From Tetrahymena thermophila SB210 (taxonomy: Eukaryota; Ciliophora; Oligohymenophorea; Hymenostomatida; Tetrahymenidae): DNA of 64,000 nucleotides. Of the stretch, positions 52,581 through 64,000 are shown one piece after another; within the stretch, counting starts at the first letter, position 1; each line of letters opens with the position of its first letter. Below the pieces are notes generated by a model. It searched no databases. It had not been told where the DNA came from and saw only the letters and a program-made list of their open reading frames with translations. The position numbers and the translations under genes are program-made. Location of the stretch: positions 310,001 through 374,000 of the forward strand of contig NW_002476246.1 of assembly GCF_000189635.1 (NCBI RefSeq). The letters run 5' to 3'.

Positions 52581-53134
52581 TTTTATAAATTTTTTAATTA
52601 TAAAAATTGTAAAATTTTTTAATTCATATTATTATTATTAAATAAAAAAATTCAAAAAAATGAATAATAAATTAAATATTTAAATTTAATAATTTATTTC
52701 AAATAATTTGATCATTTATTTTTTTACTTTTAAATTATTCAAATCAAAAAATTTAGGGTTTTTTGGAAGAAAATTTTGGCTTGGGTCGGCATACCCAGAA
52801 TCATATTTTTGGTATATTTTCAGATTTAAATATCAAAAATATGTAGTTTAAAAACTTATATTATTGGATCTTTATTTTTCCAACTTAAAGTTATTAATTG
52901 AATTGAATTATATAAAGTTATTAATCACTTTATAAAACTTTATTATCATATTTACATTTGTAAAATATGATTTAAAAAATTTGTTTTTATTCATAATATG
53001 ATCTATTTATTTTATAAATGAATGAAAAATATATTTTTGTATTATTTTTAATATTATATACATTTATATTTTATCTTAGCTTTGTGTAGTAAATAACAAA
53101 AAGAAAGATATTAATAATTAAATTTATAAGGAAA
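52581..53134. other. spacer between genes C and D, with a GC-richer hairpin
   Basis: AT-rich except for 52778-52800, where TGGGT and ACCCA (52782-52786 and 52793-52797) can form a 5-bp stem with loop CGGCAT. There is no intact tRNA here, unlike in front of genes A, B and C. The words gggtcgg and gcat recall the 3' end of tRNA-Gly, but the match is too short to call a relic. Confidence 0.5.
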
Positions 53135-56100
53135 ATGATAAAATACATAATCAAAATTCTAATAATTAAGTCAATTTATGCTTAATTAATTCAATAGTGT
53201 AGAAATTAAAATTCATATTATGATTTATCTGTTTAGTAATGTGGAGACTGCCAAGAGTATTGTAATTCTTGTGATGATTTAAACACTTGTTTAGATTGCA
53301 AAACATAGTATTTTTATGTATATTTATTTAATGATTACAAAAATTAATAAATTTTATAAATGATCATAGGAATAAACTACTCAAAAATGTGTAAAACAGT
53401 GTAAAAATAAAGAATTTTATCAAAATTACTTTTAGCAATGTTCTGAATGCCAAATAAATAATTGCGAAAAATGTAATATTGATTTAAATCTGTGTTATTA
53501 ATGTAACTAAGGATGGAAAATAACAAACAGTTCAATGTATTGCTAAAAAAGCGAATGTTTAATAAATGATTTTTACAATTACAACTAAGAAGATGGAAAA
53601 TGCACTACAAATTGCCCTGATTATTCAGATTTAAATCAAAGGCTTTGCCTTCACCTAAAAAAATTTAGCACAATTAACTTTGCAGCAAGTAAAAGAAATG
53701 TAGAATAAGAAGATATAAACTAAATTTTCTATTATTAGATGCTAAATGGTGATTAAATTGTAAAATATATTATTTTATCACTTCAAAATATTTATCATAA
53801 TATTTAATATAGATAATAGCTCTATAAAATTCAAATGTAGTGATTTTTTCATTTTAAAGTCTTGTTCCTATTACTCAAATATAATTACTCAACGATTACT
53901 AATAAGCTATATTAGACAAAGATAGTATTTATTTAATTTCTAATGTAGTGTAGAAAATTAATTTAGAAGCAAAGAGTATTGAAATACTGATTTAACTGCC
54001 TCAGTAAGGATATGGATTTTCTCAATAGAATTACTATTCTAAATCAGATTTGAATTTTTAAGTTTATAATTTTTAATAAAAGTAGTAATTTAATTATACC
54101 TTTTAGAATGAGATACTAGTTTAATTTAAATATAAATATTTGAATTTATCAGATATTTCAAATAATAATGATTATAATTTGTCTATACAACTACCTCCAA
54201 ATAGAATTTAAGATCAATTTGGATGTTTTGTCCCTAATCAAACTAATGTTTCAGTTTAAATAATAAAATAAGAAATAAACTTAATCAAGAGAGATTTTTT
54301 ATTAGAAAATACTCAGTAATACTAATAAATAATTAATTAGTATGAGCAGAAATTTTCAGTATATGAAATGGTAAATATTAATAAAACAGTAGTATTATAT
54401 GGGTTATAATTATTTTTAATAGATATATAAAATACTACTTCTATGATTAAAATTGAAGGAATTGCTGTAAATTAGATTTTAAAGGCTTATGAATATAATG
54501 GAAAAATAAGATTTCTTTAAAGAAGTGTCAATTAATTTTAAGATATTTATCAATCAGCTATTATCTGTTTTAACTTAACTTATGATCAAGTAAGTTAACA
54601 ATACTTATTTGAATATGTAATTTAGATTTATAAGACATTAATTACTTATTTAATTTTATTAAAAAATAATAATTTAGGATTAACCTCATTTTTCATTAAC
54701 TACTTAATAAATAATTGAGCATCAGATCTTTTAAAACTAATCTTAAATTATTTTAGCTTCAAAAATAGGTAATAAATTTATTTATTCTTTTTCAAATTTT
54801 TTCATTAAATTAATAATTAAAAAAATATTATTGTTTATTTTTACATAAAAATATTAATTAATTTCTCTATTATTTTTTAATTTTATTAAAACAAAAACCC
54901 ATTTTTAAATTTGTACAAAAAAATATTTTTTTAATTTTTCAAAAAAATTAAGGTGATTTTTATATTCTTGTTGTTTATCATAATAAATGACAAAATTAAG
55001 CTTTTAATTAAAATTTGCTGTATAAACTAATTTAAATAATTTAACTATTTAGGTTATGAAATAATTGACATTAGTACAAACTTAAGTTAACAACTCACTA
55101 ATAGTAGCTAAAATGTTAAATATTTGTTTGATTCTTAAAATAACATGGTATTCAACCATTTAAAATTTTTACCAAACAACTCAGCCTTATTTTATTAAAT
55201 ATCTAGTAATAATATAAAAATCTACTAATTATATTTTAATAGTACTAACATATTACTAGATTTATCAAAATAATTAATTACACTAAATTACCAAGATTAA
55301 ATTAATTTTGCTATTGGTATTTATCAGGTATTAAATATTGACTAATAACTAGTAATCGCATTTAATAATTAAATTTAGATATTAAAATATGCTTCTTAAT
55401 AATAAATTACATATAGCAGTTTTGCTGATTATAGTAGTTCATACAAAATGAGAGGGATATAGAAGCTTATTTATAATAACGAAAGAAAATTATTAATTAT
55501 TATATTTCAAATTGGATTTAGATTAATTCAAATTGATAATTAAAAACTTATCTTTGAAAAAAATTTAAATCAGCAAATTATAAATGCAGAAATAAGCAAT
55601 CAATATCTTGGAATAACTTATTAATGCTAATCTTTATACAATTTTGTGATTTTTAACCTAGAAACCTTTTAAATGTTTTAGTTTAACATAGACAGTATGT
55701 CTATTTATATTAATTTGATCTAGTAGAATAATCCATCAATTTTATTTGTTGCTGTTTACTTTAAAAATACCATCTAATTATTTTGTATTGGCTCATAAAA
55801 AATAGATGCTTTCTAAATAAATGCCACTGTTTTTTTGACTGATTTTGATTATAGTAATACACTTCAAGCCTTAAATAATACAATATACATAAGTACTATA
55901 GAGTATAATATTATTGTATTAAATTACAATGAATAAAGTTCAACGTTGAATTTAGTGGATAATTTTTATACTTTAAACGGTTACATAAATTTTGATAATA
56001 ATTATGTAATAGTATAAGCCTATTGCAATAGAGTATAGGGATTAATATATAGTAGGAAATAACATCAAAATATTTATTAAATATATAGTACATATTTAAA

Positions 56101-59100
56101 TGTAACAAATTTTTAACTTATTATCAAGTATGTAAGCATACCTGAGCTTAAATTAGCTTACTCTAATAATTAAGTAGGGTAAATAAAATTCAAAGTAGTA
56201 GATTTACAAAATCAAACATAGCAATCATTCTAAAAATCTATTTTTGCTAAAAATGATGATAGCTTTATATTAAACTACAATAGTTATTATAAATTAGTTA
56301 ATACTACTACGCTTTAAAGCACAGATTTACAGTTTCCTTTTTCATTTTCAGTTTTGCAATCCTAGATTTTAGTAATTAACTAGCAAAGATATATCATCAT
56401 AAAGAATATCTAAAATGTAAATTATTTTTTTATTCATATCAAATTAAAAACTATTCAAAATTTTATTTTAAAAATTATTACGATATTAAATATAAAACTT
56501 CATTTTAAAACAATTGTTTTGAAATAAAAAAATTATTTAAATTTTAAAAATCTAATAAAATTAAAAAATCCTCTATTAAACTATTTTATAATTTCATTCA
56601 AATTTAATAATTATATTGTATTCTAATAAATTGGTTAAAATTTAATTTTCATATCTAAAATAACAACTTTAAGATCATCAAAAACTGTGTACTTTAACAG
56701 AAAAAATAAAGTCAACAAGATATTAAAATTTTTTGATTAAATTATTTTTTTATTCTTTAAATTAGCAAAACTATCTATTTAATTTAGAAACTCAACAAGT
56801 TGTTTAAATTTTGTAGTTTACTACAATAGAATAGAATTTTATTAATTTGGAGAGTAATCAAATAATCTTATATCAATCTGGAAAACTAGTAGGAATTTAC
56901 TTGCTTTCAAAAAGTAATCAATAAATTACTGTTTAAACTCCTTTAAAAACGAGTTTTGTAGATTTTGATTCAAGTATAAATGATTTTGGTATTCTAATCA
57001 AAACGAATGAATTAAATTACTATTTTGACCTTGTTAGTAATGAAGTTGTCTAAACAAGTAAATATTATTTAAAAATTTACTAAATAATATTATTTATTTA
57101 AATTAGATTAATAGACATAATAAAATGTAACCTTTTAGAAGTAACAAAAACTAGTAGGTAATAGATAAATACTAGCTCAAATGAAAGATGGAAAGTATGT
57201 TATTTGTGATCAATAGCTAAATATTATATTTACTTTTATTGAACAATCCCAAGTTATTTATATTCTAGAATTATAAGCTTTCATATCAGTTAATCAACAG
57301 AATTAAATTCTATTTTTTAAATAGAGTGATTATAGTTTTTAGTTAATAAATTATTCTATCTAAGACTAGATAAATTAAATTGATTATGAAGTTGTTTTTA
57401 AGTAAAAAAACACTATAATAATTAAATTAGTAACCAATAAGGAACAAATAATGTATTTATATGATTATTTCTCCTAAAAAGGAAATCGTATTTTGCTTTA
57501 AGATAATAGCTTTTATTCTAAGCCTAATTATGAATATAAGATTATTTTCTAAGATGACATATTAATGATATTTTTGTAACCTTCTGCTAGCTATTTCAAA
57601 ATAGAAAAAAATGGTTAGTATCAGCTGTTATAATACATCAAGTATAACAATAATTAGTTTAGCTAATTCTTCAGCCATTCTTCACTCTTTTATAGAAAAG
57701 ACATTAATTTAATAATATAATTTTAAGTTTAAAATTAATAGAAAGCAGTATTAAATACATTTGATATTAACTTGAGTTAATTAAAGTGCTAGCTAGCTGT
57801 TCCAGGTAGTTATTCTTTTATTCACTCAAATTAAGAAGGAGTAAATTATTTTTTTTATATTAATATAAATATATTTTATTTTGAATCGTTTCATGAAATA
57901 AAAAATTAAATATTTTTTTTTACTTAAATTTCTTATTTAATCAAATTTATTTGATAATAGAAAAAATAAAAAATATTTAATTTTAGTATCTTGATTCATA
58001 ATTTTTTACTTAGATAATTTGAAACACAAATAAATTAAACTTATTAAAAAAAGGTGATTTATAATTTGAATTAGAATAATCTTAACAAAATGAATTATTT
58101 AGACTGCAGCATTTAAAGTAAAAGCATGTATGGGATGAATTTTTAGGATTCTAGCATTTAATTAATTCAGTCTTTTATATTTTTAGATTTATCTCTTGAT
58201 ATGATTGTTATAATATCTTTTAATAGATCTAATATTTTTTAAGCTTCTACTTTGATTTACTAAGGCAGTGTTGATTACTAGAGTTATGGTTTGTCAGCAG
58301 TAGCTTTATATTAATAAGCCACGAATATTATATTGATAATTTATAAAAATAATATTTTTATGATGGATCTATGGACTCCTCTATTAACTTAACTATATTA
58401 TAATTCAATGAAAAATCCTTAAAATAACTTTTTATACTTTGAAGATTAGAACTTAGCTGTTTATTATGATAAAAATACTGGAGTTTTAAATACAATTAAC
58501 GTTATTGATTATTAAATTTTATCTTAATTTAAACTGTCAGATTCTCTTTCATCATCAAGGTATTCTATTTTACTATATAATTTGACTACATCTGTTATTT
58601 TAGCTATTTCTTCTCCTTCTGAGTATACAATCTATGATTTTATTAGTAAAAAATAAATAAAATCAGTGCAGAATCATATTTATTGCTCTTTTTATTCAAC
58701 CATTTAATAAAACGTGTTTTGTTTAGATTAGGGATCAATAATAAAAAAATTCAATCCTAATATTTTTGACTTTGAAGCTGTTACAGAAAATTTGAATTTT
58801 TAGTAAGAAATTAGCAAATTTAAAGTATTGAGTTAACATATTGTGTCTTTTATTGATATTTAAGGAAACTTATTCCTGTATAATATGATAGCTAAATAGT
58901 TCTCTCCTGTTTTAATAGTTTAAAAAATTTATAATAAAGTAACCAGTTTTTTATTTTAAATATTATTTATTTTAGAATTTAATTGAAAAATAATACTTTT
59001 ATTTATAAAAAAGATTCAACAAATTGGGGAATACATATTATATTTAGATTCGTAAACAGATTTAGTAGTATTCAAACTTGATAAAGATCTAAGCGTAAAA

Positions 59101-62100
59101 AATATTTCTAAATAAACAAAATATAGCTATGAAAATTAATAAATTTTAGATTTCATCGTAATTTAATTTAATGATTCAAAAACTTTAGTGTTTTCATCGA
59201 CTTTATCAATAAAAGTATTTAATTTACATTCTAATTAAATAATTGGATAATTACCTACTCCCTCAAGATTGTAAAGCAAGCTTAGTTAAGATTAAGACTA
59301 TTTATACGCTATGTGCAGTTTTTAAGTAAATGTATTCAAAAAGAGAGTGCTTAAATTTGTAAATTTCTACAAAGTAAACTAATTCATATATTCAAGTTTA
59401 AAAGAAATACAATATTTATATTAAGACATATTTTTGTTAATTCTTTCAAACGACTTGCTGATTGTTTAAATTAATCAAAAAAATACTTAATTATTAGAGT
59501 CATTTTAAAATTTAAGAAATCCTGTTGTTTACTCAACTAAATTTGATTATTCAGATTAATAAAAACTTAATTTAAACTAAATAAACTTTAAGTGCTTTAG
59601 TGATACAAATATATTTGATATCTATTTTAAAGTCTAAGGAAATGATCATGAAACATTAAATGCTCTTCTCTCGCTCACTCAATCTTCTAATGATTTAGAA
59701 AACTAAAACAAAGTAATCTTTTTTAATTTTTTATTAAATAAAGTTTTAATAAAAAATAGGGAATTATTTTAAATATACTAAATAAAATTATTTTTAATAT
59801 AATTAATTAATAAAATAATACCCTGCCCTGCATTAATAAATAAATAAATTATTTATTTTTAATTATAAAATAGAATGTAGAAAACCAAAATAGAGTACAT
59901 TCACAAGGTTTTAATTTGATAAAATATATTGTAAAAATGACAATAGAAAACTCTAATTTGTTTTAGATTAAAAAAATATATGACATTTTTAATAGCAATA
60001 CTTAAATAGAATATTAATTCTAAAGTCCAAAAGCAGATACTTAAAACAAAAAATATGCGAATTTGATTAATAACCAATTTATCCTTTCTCAATTCTAAAA
60101 TTTAAATTTCTAATCTATTGCACTGTTTATTTCATCTACTTAACAAAATCTTACTCTTAACCCTTATATCAATATGAAATAAATTATTTTCAATGATGTA
60201 GAATTAGTATTATTTAACAATACATCTTGTCTCTAAATTGATAATTTGAATTAATTAATTTTAGATTAAGTTTTAATACAAAGGAGCACACTTTGCAGGT
60301 AATCTTGTGCTATTAAAATTAGTAATGTCACAAATTTATTAATTCAAAACCTTACAATATAAGATATGAATTTTTTAAATGAGAGCTAGTTTTTGTTTTC
60401 AGATATTTATAATATCACTATTATAAATTTGCACATGATAAATTTACAAATAAATGGAAATCTTTTTGAGTTTAATGATTGCAAATACATTTAAATATAA
60501 AATTTGAACATTGAATAAGCGATTATACTTTCTGGTAGTTTGTTTTCATTCTTTAAAAGTCTGTCAATATAATTAATTGATTTAAGCTTTACAATTATTA
60601 ATCAATCAAACTCTAATTTACGAAATAGAAATTTAAAATAATTAAATTAACACAGAATTATTTAGAATTAAATTAAATAAAATATTTTATTAAATTTCCA
60701 TGGTTGTGAGAATGTAGGAATATATAACAGTGACTTTACAAAATTTTAAGATGTAACTTTAATTCAAGCAAATCACTTCTCTAACAATAACTAATTATAA
60801 TATTTTAGTTATTTCTTATAAATTGTTAACTGCACTGTAAATTAAATTAACATAGGCAATAAAATTACAAAATATTAGATTTTTATTATATAATCAGTTC
60901 AAGCTAACTTATTGAATGTCACTTTTAGTAATATAGCTAGTAATAATAGCTTAATAAACTGGGATGTTTAATTATAGGGTTAAATATCAAATTCATCATT
61001 CACTCATATAAATATATCAGAAGGAAGCGTGATAAATGTGATGTAAGGTCAAATAAGCTTAAATTTTTGTTATTTTATATAAATAAACTCTACAAATTAT
61101 CCATGTGCACTGAATATACTTTAGGCAAACCAAATTTTGATTGAAAACAGCCATTTTAAAGAATTATTAAATATGAATCAATAAAAACAATCAATTATTT
61201 ATGGAGGTGCAATAAAAGCACAGAATTATTAGAATATAACTATTTTATTCAGCTATTTCTATAAATGCAAGGCCTTTGAGTCTGGAGGAGCAATATATGC
61301 TTTTTAGGCTCTTTAATCTTCCATTTTTTAAATTCGTAATTGCTACTTTCTAGAAAATACTTCAGTTTATGGATCAGGTGGAGCAATTTATTTTTAAGCA
61401 ATCTATGGAATAAGCATAATCAAATCTAAGTTTGAAAGTAACTCTGCTATAAAGTAAAAAGGAGGTTCTATTTACTTTGAGGAATGCACTCTATAATAAT
61501 TTGCTAATTCTTTATTCAATCTGAACAGAGCATATATAGGTGGATCATTTTATTATACTCAGACATCTTCAGATTTACTTAAATTGGTAAATCTCTATGA
61601 AAACAACATTATCTTTTTGAATAACACTGGTAAATAATTTAAAAAATTTTAAATAATAATTTTATGACATTAAAAATTTTAAGCAAAAATAAAAAATTTT
61701 ACTTAAAATAAAATTTTTAACATCCCTTCCTATCTACTCTTTTATAAACTATAAAATATTTGTCTTTCTTTTCAAAATTACTGTTAATAAGAGGACATTT
61801 TTGTTTTAATAACATTTTTTATTTTTTAGTGTAGAAATTTAATTGGTCTTTATAAAAAAAATGTTTTAAATTATCAGCACAATTTTTTTAATTCCTAGAT
61901 TTTCTTTGAAATTGAATGAAATTTTAATTATTTTTTGGAAAGTTTTCAAATTAATCATTTATTATTCCTTGTTAGGATAAACAAAGTGGAATGGAGGTGC
62001 TAATTAATTAAAATTAAAAAATATATATTACTCTCAAATATATAATTTTATATATTAAATCCATCTTATCCTTAAAATACATTTGAAAATAAAACACTAT

Positions 62101-63661
62101 AAGATTTTATCAAGAAAAAGTTTACAAGTAAAAAGAATAAAGTTATTTTTCAAAATTTTTAATTGATAAAATTACTTAAATTTTTTAATAATAAATAGTC
62201 TAAAATGTTAATTGAGAGTCTATTTTGTGTATAGATTGCTAACAAATATTATTTATTAGCAGATTATAGTTAAGAATGTTATAATAAGTATTATTTAATT
62301 TATGAGTTAGTGCTTGTAGGGCCTTTAATACTAATTTGGTGCTTGTTGATACCTATGATTTTACTAAGGAAGCTAAAATACTTTTAAAAGTAAAATTAAT
62401 CAAAAACTGAATTAATTTATAAAATTAAGAACAATCTCGCTTATGGTGTGATATATGATGGATATAAAAATAAATATTTATATTGGGAAATAGTCAAAAT
62501 ATTCCACAAATTTATTATAATGATTATTATTAATATAAATTAAACTGACCAAGTAAAAGTTGCAATTATTATTCCTACAATGATTGCATATACCTGCATT
62601 ATTTAATAAAAGCAACCATACAGTAATACAAAAGTTTACAAAATAGAGAGAACTTTATCTTATTGCTTAATATACATTTATACCCTATTCATAATTATCT
62701 TAAATGACGAGTCCAAACTATAAATATATGCTAGAGTTAGTGAGTTTTGCATAGTTATTTTAAATATATATGTGCTAATAACATTAATTGTTAGCATATT
62801 TGATTAAAATTATATTTAGATAAACGATACAAACTCTTTGAATAATAAAATAAAATTAAGAATGCTTTATTTAAAAAAAAAATATCCTCATTTTTTTAAA
62901 TTTTTGAAATTTAGGTAAATAAAAATAATTAAAATTCATTATTTATGGAAGAAAGTCATATTGGCCTACCGAAATTAAATGTTTACTTATAGTTCCAATT
63001 TTGTAAGTAAAATAAATTTGAATACTAAATCTATAAACAAAGCTCATAGCATCTAAAAATCTAACAGCAAAATACTTAAAGCATTTATTAAAGAGTCTTT
63101 AAAACAATCTGAACAATCTAATTAAGTAAATTTATCTAAATTAATTTAATTTAAATATTTTTTAATTAGCACAAACTAATTAAATCATTATAAATAAATG
63201 ATAATCAGATTATTCCTAAAGACGATTTGAAGAGCATTAACTATTCTGTAAATTATTTTTATTATTATAATATATAAATTTTTGTATATTTAAAAATTAA
63301 GTAAGTATCATTATAGTCTGAAAACTAACATATTGATGATAATTAATAAATAAAAAATGAACAGCTTCCTACCTTCAGAGTAAATATGAATTATTTTCAA
63401 AAATTAAATGTTTTTTTAAATACATATATAAAAGACATAAAGTGAGTGGTTATCCATAGAAAGTTAAGTAATGAATGCAGATGTAGATAATTTATTTCTA
63501 AATAAATTTATTTTAAAATAAATATTTTTTTATTATAATAGGCAAATAGGTAACGTATTCCTTAGTCGATATTTGAGAATTTGACATAAAATATGATACA
63601 TAATATTAAATAAAAAGATAGTGATGATAGCTGTATTAAAATCAAAAGCTAAGTAGAATGA
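53135..63661 (+). CDS. giant gene D: divergent paralogue, C-terminal membrane part disrupted
   Basis: Exons 1-10 are all open and in phase (introns 53318-53369, 53760-53812, 54617-54677, 54769-55052, 56417-56765, 57058-57106, 57841-58053, 58939-59013, 59713-59873). They encode about 2400 residues: signal peptide MIKYIIKILIIKSIYA, Cys modules (QCGDCQEYCNSC), beta-repeat ectodomain and Pmp-type repeats (GGAIYA, GSGGAIYF, GGSIYF, GGSFYY). Exons 8 and 9 are 885 and 699 nt, exactly as in A-C, though the sequence is much diverged. The Pro-rich linker is almost absent. Equivalents of exons 11-12 are missing. Exon 13 (62199-63125) is recognisable, and tail exons are probably 63170-63247, 63317-63379 and 63542-63661. 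Exon 10 ends in phase 1, exon 13 begins in phase 0, so direct joining fails. Read-through past 61629 stops at 61665-61667. This is either a secreted short form or a decaying gene. Confidence 0.7.
61630..62198 (+). other. gap in gene D where exons 11 and 12 should be
   Basis: In genes A-C the space between exons 10 and 13 is about 1.5-1.6 kb and codes the second Cys module, GYVGPLC or GFVGPLC, and the first four membrane segments. Here it is 569 bp of AT-rich sequence with no recognisable exon. A short patch near 61976-62003 (aatggaggtgct) resembles a Pmp-repeat codon string, but no open frame of useful length surrounds it. Confidence 0.7.
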
Positions 63662-64000
63662 AATTTCTATTAAAAATTAAAAAAATCTAAATATTTTAAT
63701 TATTTTATTAATATGAAATAATATTTATTTTCTCTATGTAACTAACTAATGCAATTCAAACTCAGTTTCAATTAAAATCTAATTTAAAAGTTTAAAATTT
63801 ATTAAATTTTGTTTATAAAATAAAATGTTTTTGACTAATTAAATTATTAATGTGTTTTTAAATCTTTTAAATATTAAAATAAAATTATATTACTTTATTA
63901 AAAACAATAAAAAATTTCAAAAGATAGTTCCATAACAAAATTTTATTATTTTTAAATATACAAATTCGATTTTATATGCTTTAAATAATAATAAATTATA
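63662..64000. other. AT-rich flank at the right window edge
   Basis: This is the 3' flank of gene D, consisting of A/T runs with no tRNA, exon or telomere-like repeat visible. Confidence 0.5.

Noticed and set aside
52751..52762. TTAGGG-like word as a telomere trace
   Set aside because: It is a single occurrence, not repeated. Ciliate telomeres of this group are tandem G4T2, and none is present at the window ends.

Overview
The window reads as macronuclear-type DNA of a ciliate close to Tetrahymena. It is very AT-rich. Every substantial gene stays open only when TAA and TAG are read as glutamine, and every complete gene model ends in TGA. Introns are short, AT-rich and GT..AG. The genus is an inference; the genetic code is seen directly.

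Left part (1-14.5 kb), five protein genes. (1) The 3' end of a membrane protein on + (2-1168). (2) A 217-residue tail-anchored SNARE-like protein on - with three introns (1687-2609). (3) A 516-residue polytopic membrane protein on - (3400-4950). (4) A 1662-residue cysteine-rich receptor-like membrane protein on - with three introns (5584-11658); its C-terminal membrane part is paralogous to gene 1. (5) A 512-residue polytopic protein on - (12984-14522) whose length and C-terminal end resemble gene 3.

Right part (15-63.7 kb), a tandem array. Six base-identical tRNA-Gly(GCC) genes are interspersed with copies of one giant gene, all on +. Three copies are intact: A (16189-27644), B (29473-40633) and C (41285-52580). 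Each has 15 exons and encodes about 3240-3280 residues: signal peptide, Cys-rich modules, a variable proline-rich linker, a long beta-repeat ectodomain, Pmp-type GGAI repeats, a second Cys-rich module containing GYVGPLC or GFVGPLC, and roughly eight membrane segments. The fourth copy, D (53135-63661), is divergent. Its first ten exons are open, but the exons for the second Cys module and first membrane segments are missing and the flanking exons do not join in frame. Two decayed fragments (15641-15780 and 28223-28533) lie behind further tRNA-Gly copies. In A, B and C the tRNA ends about 200 bp before the start codon, so tRNA plus giant gene seems to be the duplicated unit. The array looks like birth-and-death evolution of a large, probably surface-exposed, membrane protein family.

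Standard-code ORF calling sees almost none of this. All models here were read by hand with the ciliate code, using agreement between paralogues to place splice sites.
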